Translations under genes and position numbers: made by a program
Notes under the pieces: model-generated
Seen by the model: only the letters and a program-made list of their open reading frames with translations
Databases searched by the model: none
Told to the model about the DNA's origin: nothing
Assembly (NCBI GenBank): GCA_019218375.1
Contig: JAHUUK010000004.1
Span: 62,001 to 126,000, forward strand
Length of the DNA: 64,000 bases
Origin: Dermabacteraceae bacterium TAE3-ERU5
Lineage (GTDB): Bacteria > Actinomycetota > Actinomycetes > Actinomycetales > Dermabacteraceae
Direction: 5' to 3'
Part shown: positions 33,401-41,177 of the stretch, in pieces
How positions within the stretch are numbered: position 1 is the stretch's first letter
Layout: each line of letters starts with the position of its first letter

Positions 33401-34621
33401 ATGACTGTTCGCCGCGTTGCCCTGCTTACCGCGGGCGGCTACGCCCCGTGCCTCTCCTCCGCCGTTGGCGGCCTGATCGAGCGCTACAACGAGCTGGTGC
33501 CGGACGTAGAGATCATCGCCTACAAGCACGGCTACTGGGGCCTGCTCTCGGGTGAGAAGATCGTCGTGGACGCCGAGGTGCGTAAGAACGCCCACGTGCT
33601 GCACAACTACGGTGGCTCCCCGATCGGTAACTCCCGCGTGAAGCTGACCAACACCGCCGATCTGGTCAAGCGCGGCCTGATCCAGGAGGGCGAGAACGCC
33701 CTCGAGGTAGCGGCCAACAAGCTGAAGGAAGACGGCGTTGACGTGCTGCACACCATCGGTGGCGACGACACGAACACCACCGCCGCCGACCTGGCAAAGT
33801 ACCTGCACGACAACGGCTACGACCTGCAGGTGGTGGGTCTGCCCAAGACGATCGACAACGACATCGTGCCGATCCGCCAGTCGCTGGGCGCGATGACCGC
33901 CGCCGAACAGACCAGCGAGTTCGCGCAGAACGTGATCGCCGAGAACGGCTCGAACCCGCGCATGCTGATTATTCACGAGATTATGGGCCGCGCCTGCGGT
34001 TACCTGACCGCGCAGGCCGCCGAGTACTACCAGCAGTGGCATGCACAGCAGCAGTGGCTGCCCAGCATCGGCCACACCCCGGAGCGTTGGGACGTGCACG
34101 CCGTGTTCCTGCCGGAGATGAAGCTGGACATCGAGGGCGAGGCCGAGCGCCTAAAGAAGGTCATGGACGAGGTTGGCTGCGTCAACATCTTCCTGTCCGA
34201 GGGCGCGGGCATCCCCGAGATCATCGCCGAGATGGAATCGCGCGGCGAAACCGTTGAGCGCGACCCGTTCGGTCACGTGAAGCTGGACAAGATCAACCCC
34301 GGCCAGTGGTTCGCGAAGCAGTTCTCCGCGAAGCTGGACGCCGAGAAGGTCATGGTGCAGAAGTCGGGCTACTTCGCGCGTTCCGCGAAGGCTAACGCCG
34401 ACGACCTGCGCCTGATCAAGTCGATGACCGACCTGGCCGTGCAGACCGCCCTCGCGGGCGGCACCGGCGTGATCGGCCACGACGAAGAGAAGGGCTGCGT
34501 TCTGCGCGCTATCGAGTTCGAGCGCATCGCCGGCCACAAGGCGTTCGACATCAACCAGGAATGGTTCCAGAACGTCATGAAGCGCGTCGGCCAGAAGGTA
34601 GAGGCTGCCGAGCAGCACTGA
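33401..34621 (+). CDS. pfp: Pyrophosphate-dependent 6-phosphofructokinase
   Basis: 406 residues from the ATG at 33401, six bases after GGAAGGA. A longer frame from 33299 lacks a ribosome site. The phosphoryl-donor loop reads GGDDTNTTAADLAK and the catalytic motif LPKTIDNDIVP. Asp in place of Gly and Lys in place of Gly mark PPi use rather than ATP (family knowledge). The enzyme works reversibly between fructose-6-phosphate and fructose-1,6-bisphosphate. The codon choice is strongly biased to C-ending codons, consistent with high expression. Confidence 0.93.
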   Translation: MTVRRVALLTAGGYAPCLSSAVGGLIERYNELVPDVEIIAYKHGYWGLLSGEKIVVDAEVRKNAHVLHNYGGSPIGNSRVKLTNTADLVKRGLIQEGENALEVAANKLKEDGVDVLHTIGGDDTNTTAADLAKYLHDNGYDLQVVGLPKTIDNDIVPIRQSLGAMTAAEQTSEFAQNVIAENGSNPRMLIIHEIMGRACGYLTAQAAEYYQQWHAQQQWLPSIGHTPERWDVHAVFLPEMKLDIEGEAERLKKVMDEVGCVNIFLSEGAGIPEIIAEMESRGETVERDPFGHVKLDKINPGQWFAKQFSAKLDAEKVMVQKSGYFARSAKANADDLRLIKSMTDLAVQTALAGGTGVIGHDEEKGCVLRAIEFERIAGHKAFDINQEWFQNVMKRVGQKVEAAEQH

Positions 34622-34641
34622 TCCGGCTAGCTGCCAGGCTC

Positions 34642-34686
34642 TAAAAGTTAAGGGGCGCTCCCGTGCGGGAGCGCCCCTTACTTTTA
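34642..34686. terminator. Terminator after pfp
   Basis: TAAGGGGCGCTCCC and GGGAGCGCCCCTTA form a 14-bp stem with a GTGC loop, extended by A- and T-rich flanks (AAAAGT and CTTTT). It is symmetrical enough to act on both strands and ends both pfp and the convergent SGNH gene. Confidence 0.85.
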
Positions 34687-34791
34687 CCTGTTTGCTCTAC
34701 CAATGTGGGACGGAGACGGACGGCGCTGTCTAGCACCACGCCAGCTCACAGGGATAACAGCCTGGGCGCCCCGATGACGGCTAGGTTCCCC

Positions 34792-34932
34792 GATGACGAT
34801 TGGGTGCACTTTTGGTTGGCGGTTACGTTCGTGTGCACTTAATGCTGTCAAAACCCCCTTTAACCTGCACTTAGTGCACCCAGACGTTAGCGGGCGCAGA
34901 AAAACAGCACTTAGTGCACCCAGATGTTAAAA
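34792..34932. repeat. Palindromic repeat element, copy A
   Basis: Four 10-base boxes occur here: TGGGTGCACT at 34801 and a variant CGTGTGCACT at 34830 in direct order, then AGTGCACCCA at 34873 and 34913 in inverted order. Spacing between starts is 29, 43 and 40 bases. A second element at 61701-61840 has the same spacings. A 23-base core (34843-34865) lies between the inner boxes. The copies are homologous but diverged; the sequence may be a mobile or extragenic palindromic unit or a set of binding sites. No gene is present in 34622-34984. Confidence 0.7.
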
Positions 34933-34984
34933 ACGTAGGGCAGCTGAAAAGGGAACAGACAGGGGAAAGCCCGTGCGGAGGGGG

Positions 34985-35620
34985 TTAGTCCTCTTCGGCG
35001 TAGGTGACGCCCTCGCGGGCCGCAAGCCAGGCGTCGGCCAGCAGCTTATGACCGGCGGCGGTCGGGTGCACGCCATCGGCGGCCAAGCTGTCGGGGGTGT
35101 GCCCGGCCTCCTGTGCCTTCTCCATCACCTCGGGCAGTTCGATCAGCGTGTGGCCGAACTCCCTGGCCAGTTCCCGCACAACCTCCTGTTTGCCCGCCAG
35201 ATCGGTCCCGAAACGCGCGGTCTCGTCGTTAACCACGGTCACGAACGGCACCACCATGATTACGGGGCGGGCGGGCCAGCGGGCCGAAAGCTGATCGAGC
35301 AGGAAGCGATAGTCAGCCTCGAACTGTTCCGGCGTGGTTTCCTCGCCGTCACGCACCGCGTACCAGGTGTCGTTCACGCCCACGTAGATGGTGACCAAAT
35401 CGGGATCGTGCGCGATGCAGTCATCGTTGAAGCGGGCACGCAGATCGCGCACGCGATCGCCGCTCGTGCCGCGGTTGATAACGGTGCTGCCCGGTTCGTG
35501 GGCCGCGAAATGCTCGGCGACAAGCCGCACATACCCGTAGCCGATCTGCTCCGGATCCTGACGCCATTCGCAGTCGGTAATCGAATCGCCAATAAACAGG
35601 TGGGTGCGGTTTTCGCTCAT
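34985..35620 (-). CDS. SGNH/GDSL hydrolase
   Basis: 211 residues. Full catalytic blocks are visible: block I FIGDSITDCEW (nucleophile Ser), block II RGTSGDRVRDL, block III YVGVNDTWYAV and block V DGVHPTAAGHKLLADAW (Asp-His). It is likely a small esterase or acyl hydrolase. Lacking a signal peptide, it is probably cytoplasmic. Its start follows a region with no close ribosome site but the family N-terminus fits. It opens the accessory block upstream of the ABC-F gene and is convergent with pfp. Confidence 0.85.
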   Translation of the reverse strand: MSENRTHLFIGDSITDCEWRQDPEQIGYGYVRLVAEHFAAHEPGSTVINRGTSGDRVRDLRARFNDDCIAHDPDLVTIYVGVNDTWYAVRDGEETTPEQFEADYRFLLDQLSARWPARPVIMVVPFVTVVNDETARFGTDLAGKQEVVRELAREFGHTLIELPEVMEKAQEAGHTPDSLAADGVHPTAAGHKLLADAWLAAREGVTYAEED

Positions 35621-35688
35621 GCCCCCATTCTGTCACCGACCGACCGGTAGCGGGTAGGGCGTACCGCAGTAAAAGCGACGCTGTTTTG

Positions 35689-37338
35689 CTACTTTTTCGG
35701 CTGCTGCGCCATAAGCTCTAGCAGCACCCGCTCCCCTGCCCAGTCGGGGCGGGCCGTACCATCCTCCAGCCACTTGCCGATCAACCACTCGTCGTGGCTG
35801 GTAACAATCAGCGTTCCTTGCCAGGCCGCGAGCGCTGCCTCAAGCGATTCGATGGTGTCCAGATCCAGATAGTTAGTCGGTTCGTCTATCAGCAGCACAC
35901 ACGGAGACAGCGACGCGGCCGCCGCGAACTGGGCGCGACGGCGGTTGCCGTCCGATAGTTGTCCGACGGGCACGTGCCAAAAGCGAGGGTCCAGGAAACC
36001 CTTACCGGCCTCCCCCATTCCGCTTTGCCAAGCGCTATCCGGAATCAGGCCGTCACCCGGAACCGGCAGGGTCTGCGGAATCAGCACACTACCGGGAAAT
36101 ACGGTTAATTCACCTTCTATCGGGGCGGATATATCCTCCCCCTGCAGCAGGCGCAGCAGCGTGCTTTTACCGGCCCCGTTCGGGCCGACGATCAGTACGT
36201 GCTGGCCCGCGCTCACCTGACAGGTGACCGAGGCAAGCCGCCCAGGAACGGAAACTCCACGCGCTGCTACCACCACTCCAGCGGGTGCCTTAGCTGGCTG
36301 CGGTAGGCGTATTTCTAGGCTCGCGTAGCGTGGCTTACGTACCTCGCTGCGGGACAGTTCCTCCAGGCGGCGGGAGTCGTTGTTAATCCTGCGGGTGGAG
36401 GCTTTCTGGGTCCTGTCGGCATAGAACTTTTGCGCCGCCCCGCTCTCGGCGCGGGGCTTAAAGTTCTTGTGGCCAACCACTTCGGACTCTTTCCGGTGGC
36501 GCTCGATTCCCTGCTTTTCTTCCCGCTGGCTACCGTGAGCCGCGCGGTGGCGCTCCCGTGCCAAACGCTTCTGCGCCAGATAGTGCGAATAGTTGCCCCG
36601 GCACAGGTGGGCCCCGTTATCCCAGGGCAAACCATCCAGAGTGGCGGAGGCTTCCCAGGGTGCAGTGTCTAGATCAAGCAGCCCGGTGGCCGTGTTTTCG
36701 ATGAAGGAACGGTCGTGGCTGGCGTAAAGCACCGGCCCCTCCCATTCCCGCACCAGGCAGGTCAAATATTCTTTCGCATTGCTGTCCAGGTGGTTTGTCG
36801 GCTCATCCAAAACCAGCGCCTGTGGGGAGGCCACCAAAGTCGCGGCCAGCCGCAAACGTCCCTGTTGCCCCGGCGAGAGGGCGGCTAGAGGGCGCTGCCA
36901 GTCCAGGTCCCCCAGCGCCAGGCCGGAGAGCACCCGCTCGACGTTGGTTTCCATTTCCCAAACCCCCTTGGCGTCCATCTGTGCAAGCAGCGCGGCGTAG
37001 CGTGCCAGCAGGGAGGTCTCTTGGCTGTTTTCCAGGAGCCGCGTGACTTCCTCGAAATCGTCGCGGATAGCGATCAGTTCGCGCAGGCCAGCGTTTACCG
37101 CGTCGGCCACCGTAGCCGATCCGGGCAGGGCCGGGCGGGGTACGGTTTTGGGTGCCGACACGGTACCGCTGAGCGGCTCCAGTTCTCCCCTGGCCAGGCG
37201 CAGCAGGGTGGTTTTCCCGGCCCCGTTCGGCCCGACCAGACAGATACGGTCCTGGCCGCCGCAGGTAAAAGAGACGTTCTCTAGAATGTCGCGGGTGGGG
37301 TAGGCAAAAGAAACACGGGTGAAAGAAATAGTGGGCAC
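35689..37338 (-). CDS. ABC-F family ATP-binding protein, possible antibiotic-resistance type
   Basis: 549 residues starting at GTG. It has two ABC domains and no membrane segments. P-loops are GPNGAGKTT (residues 36-44) and VGPNGAGKSTL, the signatures are LSPGQQGRLRLA and the degenerate LSDGNRRRAQFA. The linker between them is a charged helical arm (KRLARERHRAAHGSQREEKQ), as in ribosome-binding ABC-F proteins that rescue ribosomes from macrolides, lincosamides or pleuromutilins. A leader peptide and hairpin precede it, a control seen for such resistance genes. Housekeeping translation factors such as EttA normally have a longer arm and LSGGE signatures. Substrate cannot be assigned. Confidence 0.85.
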   Translation of the reverse strand: MPTISFTRVSFAYPTRDILENVSFTCGGQDRICLVGPNGAGKTTLLRLARGELEPLSGTVSAPKTVPRPALPGSATVADAVNAGLRELIAIRDDFEEVTRLLENSQETSLLARYAALLAQMDAKGVWEMETNVERVLSGLALGDLDWQRPLAALSPGQQGRLRLAATLVASPQALVLDEPTNHLDSNAKEYLTCLVREWEGPVLYASHDRSFIENTATGLLDLDTAPWEASATLDGLPWDNGAHLCRGNYSHYLAQKRLARERHRAAHGSQREEKQGIERHRKESEVVGHKNFKPRAESGAAQKFYADRTQKASTRRINNDSRRLEELSRSEVRKPRYASLEIRLPQPAKAPAGVVVAARGVSVPGRLASVTCQVSAGQHVLIVGPNGAGKSTLLRLLQGEDISAPIEGELTVFPGSVLIPQTLPVPGDGLIPDSAWQSGMGEAGKGFLDPRFWHVPVGQLSDGNRRRAQFAAAASLSPCVLLIDEPTNYLDLDTIESLEAALAAWQGTLIVTSHDEWLIGKWLEDGTARPDWAGERVLLELMAQQPKK

Positions 37339-37341
37339 AGT

Positions 37342-37384
37342 GAACCTATCTGCACGGGTTGATCGGGCTTCCGGGAGCAGGTTC
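37342..37384 (-). promoter_or_regulatory. Hairpin sequestering the ABC-F ribosome site
   Basis: On the minus strand GAACCT at the 5' arm pairs with AGGTTC at the 3' arm (plus-strand 37342-37347 and 37379-37384). The 3' arm holds the AGG Shine-Dalgarno about 8 bases before the ABC-F GTG. The 5' arm starts at the leader stop codon. A ribosome stalled on the leader would expose the ribosome site. Confidence 0.5.
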
Positions 37385-37427
37385 AGTGCTTCATGGCGTA
37401 TACGCTAACACGGCTGAATGCGAACAT
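37383..37427 (-). CDS. Candidate leader peptide upstream of the ABC-F gene
   Basis: A 14-codon open frame begins at an ATG at 37427 and reads MFAFSRVSVYAMKH, then TGA. It ends at the hairpin that covers the ABC-F start. Short leaders of this sort control erm and ABC-F resistance genes through antibiotic-dependent ribosome stalling. There is no strong Shine-Dalgarno before it, so the call is tentative. Only position and arrangement support it. Confidence 0.45.
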   Translation of the reverse strand: MFAFSRVSVYAMKH

Positions 37428-37501
37428 GGCTAGCCGCGGGCTGCGGATACGGGCGGGCCGAATGATGGGCTGAGATGCTGCATCGTGCGAAGATAGCGGT
37501 G

Positions 37502-38056
37502 ATGTCTGTAAACCTGACCGTGACCTCGCATTCCCTGCTTAGCGATACCGACCTGGCAGAGATGCGGCGGCTTTTCGACGCCGAATACCGGGCCGACTTC
37601 GGGGACTGGAACCCGGCCGGGCCGTACGGGTACGCACCCGCCGACTGGCACGTACTGGCCTGGGACGGCGGGTGCCTGGTGGGGCACGTCGGCTTCCAGC
37701 GGCGAGTCATCGAGGTTGGCGGCGTAGAGGTGGCCGTGGCAGGCACTGGCGGTATGCTGGTCGCGCCGGAAGCCAGGGGCAGCGGACTTGGCAGGAGGCT
37801 ACTGCTGCGGGCACAACTGGCCATGACCGAGGATGCGGAGGCCGATTTCGGCTACCTGGGCTGCCGCCCCGCCGTGGTGGGCTTCTATGAGTCGGCCGGG
37901 TGGGTGCGCATCCGGGCACGGGAAAGCCACACCGACCGGCTAGACCCCACCCGAACGATGGTAAACGACTCCTCCCCCATCATGATCTGCCCGGCGCTGC
38001 GGCCGGTCACGGACTGGCCGAGTGGGGATATCGACCTGCGCGGCGGGGCGTGGTGA
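37502..38056 (+). CDS. GNAT family N-acetyltransferase, NodA/AAC(2')-like
   Basis: 184 residues from the ATG at 37502; an upstream ATG at 37475 is possible and neither has a strong ribosome site. The acetyl-CoA loop is GGMLVAPEARGSGLGRRLLLRAQ, and the region DWHVLAWDGGCLVGHVGFQRRVIEVGGVEVAVAGTGG resembles AAC(2') and NodA-type acetyltransferases. The substrate is unknown; aminoglycosides are one possibility from family resemblance, not proof. Its last ~120 bases are repeated at 39021-39143, after the methyltransferase gene. It belongs to the accessory island. Confidence 0.75.
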   Translation: MSVNLTVTSHSLLSDTDLAEMRRLFDAEYRADFGDWNPAGPYGYAPADWHVLAWDGGCLVGHVGFQRRVIEVGGVEVAVAGTGGMLVAPEARGSGLGRRLLLRAQLAMTEDAEADFGYLGCRPAVVGFYESAGWVRIRARESHTDRLDPTRTMVNDSSPIMICPALRPVTDWPSGDIDLRGGAW

Positions 38057-38110
38057 TGAAGCAGGATCGCTAGGCCGTGACCTCGGCATAAAGCTTGAAC
38101 AGGTGGGCGA
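37934..38110. repeat. Direct repeat copy 1 flanking the methyltransferase cassette
   Basis: 177 bases aligned without gaps to 39021-39197, offset 1087, with about 22 mismatches by hand. It covers the last part of the acetyltransferase gene and then 13 codons and the stop of a remnant of the restriction-modification 3' end on the minus strand (AHLFKLYAEVTA). Confidence 0.85.
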
Positions 38111-38127
38111 GTGAATGTGCTTGTCAG

Positions 38128-38155
38128 TTGAAGATTTACGGACCCGACCTAAACT
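38128..38155 (+). promoter_or_regulatory. Likely promoter of the methyltransferase gene, leaderless
   Basis: TTGAAG (38128-38133), 16 bases, TAAACT (38150-38155), then only 6 bases to the ATG at 38162. This spacing puts the transcript start at or next to the start codon, so no ribosome site would be needed. No Shine-Dalgarno is present. Confidence 0.5.
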
Positions 38156-38161
38156 AGAACC

Positions 38162-38995
38162 ATGGTTGATAACGATTCTCAACAGCTGGGTTTGTCTGGG
38201 GTAGCGCACACGATGTTGACCACGATGGCGGTGCGCGCCAAAGAAACTGCTTCTGCTCGGGCGCTGATTAGCGACCCATTAGCGGTAGAGATAATCCAGC
38301 GTTTAGAACGTGAGCAGCCGGAACTCTTGCCCGAACCGAACGAAGCGACCTTCCGTGGTGTCGTGGCACGAACCTTAGTGATTGATGAGGAGATCGCTAC
38401 GTTCCTTGCTGCTCACCCGCAAGGGCGGGTCATTAATCTTGGCGCGGGGCTGGACACCCGTCCGTGGAGACTAGGCACCTCAGAGACCGCGTGGATTAAC
38501 GCTGACCTACCGCCGGTAATCAACGCTCGACGCCGCCTCCTACCAGCGAGCCAGCGGGTTACCGACATAGCAGTGGACTTGTGCCAACCACAGTGGGCAG
38601 ATCAGATTCCACTATCGGATGCTCCGACACTAATCTTGCTCGAGGGGCTGCTCATGTTCCTGCCAGAAGGATGTGTCAATCAGCTCTGGCAAACCATTGC
38701 CGCACGTTTCCCTGGAGCGACGGTAGTAGCGGATCTGCTCTCCGATTTAGCGGTCGGGAAAAGCCAGTTTGCTGCCAGCGTCCATAAACAAGGCGTGCAA
38801 TTCACCTGGGGTGTCGCTACCGGTAAGAACGTCAGCGAGCTTCACCCCGAATTCACTTGGCTGCATGAGACGAACCTGGCCGACAAGTTCCATCTAATAA
38901 CTCCGCCCCACCTGCTCGAGGACCTCCCGGGGCTGCGGCGCATGAGTAACAATATCGCCACCTTCACCATCACCAGCAGCAGCGCCCTTGCGTGA
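38162..38995 (+). CDS. Class I SAM-dependent methyltransferase (TcmP/PPM-like O-methyltransferase)
   Basis: 277 residues. The SAM motif is GRVINLGAGLDTRPWRL, and the rest (VINARRRLL; ILLEGLLMFLPE) matches the leucine-carboxyl-methyltransferase-like family of polyketide and tetracenomycin methyltransferases. Typical partners are small molecules or protein carboxylates; no biosynthetic genes are near. It lies exactly between the two direct repeats and its codon use looks less GC-biased than its neighbours. It is a horizontally acquired cassette by inference. The start follows a leaderless promoter. Confidence 0.82.
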   Translation: MVDNDSQQLGLSGVAHTMLTTMAVRAKETASARALISDPLAVEIIQRLEREQPELLPEPNEATFRGVVARTLVIDEEIATFLAAHPQGRVINLGAGLDTRPWRLGTSETAWINADLPPVINARRRLLPASQRVTDIAVDLCQPQWADQIPLSDAPTLILLEGLLMFLPEGCVNQLWQTIAARFPGATVVADLLSDLAVGKSQFAASVHKQGVQFTWGVATGKNVSELHPEFTWLHETNLADKFHLITPPHLLEDLPGLRRMSNNIATFTITSSSALA

Positions 38996-39020
38996 TGACG
39001 CCATCAATAAACGTCTCCTA

Positions 39021-39197
39021 GACCGGCTAGCCCCCGCCCGGACGGTGGTGAACGCCTCCTCCCCCATCCTGATCTGCCCGGCGCTGCGGCCAGTCGCGGA
39101 GTGGCCGGGCGGGGATATCGACCTACGCGGCGGGGTGCGGTGATGAAGCAGGCCCGCTAAGCCGTGCCCTCGGCGTAGAGCCTGAACAGGTGGGCGA
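39021..39197. repeat. Direct repeat copy 2 flanking the methyltransferase cassette
   Basis: The second copy matches 37934-38110. It contains a remnant of the acetyltransferase 3' end, no longer in a gene, followed by the true 3' end of the restriction-modification gene. The two together imply that the cassette came in with a duplicated junction. Confidence 0.85.
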
Positions 39198-40239
39198 CTA
39201 TCTTTTGTTCGTCACCGTCGAAGTCCACCCCGTAGGCGTCCTCCACAGCCTCATCCAGCGCGCGGTGCGCGGCACTCAAGCGCGGATAGAGGAAATCGTT
39301 ATCCGGATCGTAGAGGTCGGCAAGACTAGCCTGCGGCCTGGGGGCGCCAACAGCTGCCGCTTGCTCCGGGGTCGGCTCGCCGTCCGGCCACATGTAGTGA
39401 CTGCGCGCCGCTACTACCTCGCGGGCGCACTCCTCGATCCGGGCGCGCTGCCTATCGCTCGGCTCGGGCCAGACAAAGTTGTTGTAGACGATCGTGTTTG
39501 AGTAGCGGTAGTCGGACTTTAAGCGCCCAGCCACAGTACGCATCCAAGCGTTGTGGAAGCGGGACATGAACACCCCGAATACGTACAGGCTGCCAGTCGG
39601 GATGAAGTAGAGCATGTTTCCGGGAATCATGCCATCGGTAACGAAACCGGCAGGTATGTAGGTGCGGCGTTCAGAGCTAACAACAGGAATACCTATATAG
39701 CTGCCATCTCTGAACGGGCCGCATGGCCTGAGCAGGTGGGGCCTATCCGAAAGCTTATAAGCATCACCCGTCTTGGTTTGAGCCAAGCGCCAATCGCGGC
39801 AAGCATCTATCCGCTTACGCACCTCCGGGAGCTGTTTTAGTTCTGCGGGTTTAATTTCCGGTAGCCACAGGCAAAAGCGCGGTTTGCCGCTGATGAACTC
39901 TTCCCCCATGGAAAAGCGCCGCACCCAAGGCAGAGCCTCCGGCTCTTTATGTAGCAGCTCGTCCTTATCTTTCTCCCACAGCAGGAGGTTTCCCCCGTCA
40001 GCTGGTTTAAACCCCTGCGCTACGGGCGGCACATCGCAAAGCGGTTTGCTGCGCCGCTCCACGAAAACATCCGGAGCATCGGTCAGGTAGCCATTAATGT
40101 TTCCCGCCACCGTCGCCCCGAGAGCACGGCCGCGCGAGTCGTAGCTATAGATTCTCTTCGGGCCGGGCGTCTCCCCCTGGCTGAAACCGACGATCACGAC
40201 GTGCACGTGCGCTTGCCGGTTTGATTCGTTGCCCCACAC
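39157..40239 (-). CDS. Restriction-modification fragment: target recognition and C-terminal part
   Basis: 360-residue open frame from the third segment of the broken gene. It holds the FSIDFAHRSFVWGNES-type junction upstream of its nominal start and the target-recognition region of MmeI-like enzymes. It would be made only if the reading frame is restored at the G10 run. Its 3' end lies in direct repeat copy 2. Standing alone it has no ribosome site at a convincing place. Confidence 0.7.
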   Translation of the reverse strand: MWGNESNRQAHVHVVIVGFSQGETPGPKRIYSYDSRGRALGATVAGNINGYLTDAPDVFVERRSKPLCDVPPVAQGFKPADGGNLLLWEKDKDELLHKEPEALPWVRRFSMGEEFISGKPRFCLWLPEIKPAELKQLPEVRKRIDACRDWRLAQTKTGDAYKLSDRPHLLRPCGPFRDGSYIGIPVVSSERRTYIPAGFVTDGMIPGNMLYFIPTGSLYVFGVFMSRFHNAWMRTVAGRLKSDYRYSNTIVYNNFVWPEPSDRQRARIEECAREVVAARSHYMWPDGEPTPEQAAAVGAPRPQASLADLYDPDNDFLYPRLSAAHRALDEAVEDAYGVDFDGDEQKIVAHLFRLYAEGTA

Positions 40240-40301
40240 GAACGATCGGTGTGCGAAATCGATAGAAAATCCCCGCGCGAACAGGGGCCGCCAGAGCGGG
40301 G

Positions 40302-41177
40302 CTACCTGCTGGCCCTGGCAGATCGAGTTAGTGGATACGAACGCACAGCGGGCCGGCTGTTTACGTGCCCTGCGCGCTTTACCGCCGCTCGTTTCGCCGT
40401 CAGGCGGCGAGAGGTAGTTCGCCGCCGCCGCGTACCAGCAGGCGACGTAATCCAGGAGTCCCCCCCCCCGCTAGTTTCCGCGAAGAGCGCGGCCCTGTCG
40501 GCCTTCTGCTCCGCGGTCAGGTTCGAGTAGCCGATGAACGGCGGGTTCCCCATCACGTAATCACATTCGGCGGCGGGCAGCACCAGGTTCCAGTCGGTGC
40601 GCAGCGCGTTACCGACCACGATCCGGGCGCTGTCGCGCAGCGGCAGATCTTCCAGGCTGCGCAGCACTATCTGCTCGGAGGTGATGTTGGCCTGCAGCTC
40701 CGCGATCCAGAGGGCGGTGCGGGCAACTTCTGCGGCAAAATCGTTAATTTCGATGCCGTAGAACTGGCTGAGGCTCACCTTGATCGGGGAACCGCCGACC
40801 TCCTCGAAATCAATGGAAATCTGGTCCCCAAGTTCCGACAGCACGCGGTCCTCCAACCGGCGCAGGCTAAGGAACGTCTCGGTCAGGAAGTTACCCGAGC
40901 CGCAGGCCGGGTCGAAAAACTTTAGCGAAGCCAGCTTGTCCTGGAAGGCACGCAGCGCGTTTATGCGCTTGCGCTCCCCCAGGGTTTTGTTTTCTAACAG
41001 CTCGTTCAGTTCCCGCGTCAGGCCGTCCAGGAACAGGGGGCCGATCACCCGGTGGATGTTTTCTGGGCTGGTGTAGTGCATACCACCCGCCCGCCTGGTC
41101 TCAGGGTTCAGGGTCGACTCGAAAACGCCGCCGAAAATGGTGGGTGAGATCTGCGACCAGTCCGTGTTGGCTGCCAC
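40302..41177 (-). CDS. Restriction-modification fragment: adenine methyltransferase part
   Basis: 291-residue frame nominally from a GTG. It holds the SAM motif FDPACGSGNFL and the NPPFIGYSNLTAEQKADRAALF segment, then runs through the ten-G tract at 40460-40469 and ends in out-of-frame sequence at 40302. The conserved part ends at the AETSGGG residues. It would give a truncated methyltransferase if translated. Confidence 0.75.
   Translation of the reverse strand: MAANTDWSQISPTIFGGVFESTLNPETRRAGGMHYTSPENIHRVIGPLFLDGLTRELNELLENKTLGERKRINALRAFQDKLASLKFFDPACGSGNFLTETFLSLRRLEDRVLSELGDQISIDFEEVGGSPIKVSLSQFYGIEINDFAAEVARTALWIAELQANITSEQIVLRSLEDLPLRDSARIVVGNALRTDWNLVLPAAECDYVMGNPPFIGYSNLTAEQKADRAALFAETSGGGDSWITSPAGTRRRRTTSRRLTAKRAAVKRAGHVNSRPAVRSYPLTRSARASR
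40460..40469. repeat. Homopolymer G10 tract inside the restriction-modification gene
   Basis: Ten C on the plus strand, ten G on the coding strand. It lies between the methyltransferase and target-recognition segments. Eleven or eight G restore one open frame. No other run of this length was noticed in the window. Confidence 0.9.

Noticed and set aside
34748-34762. ACAGGGATAACAG, as in 23S rRNA and the I-SceI site
   Set aside because: Only about 13 bases match and flanks do not; no rRNA fragment or intein or intron is present.
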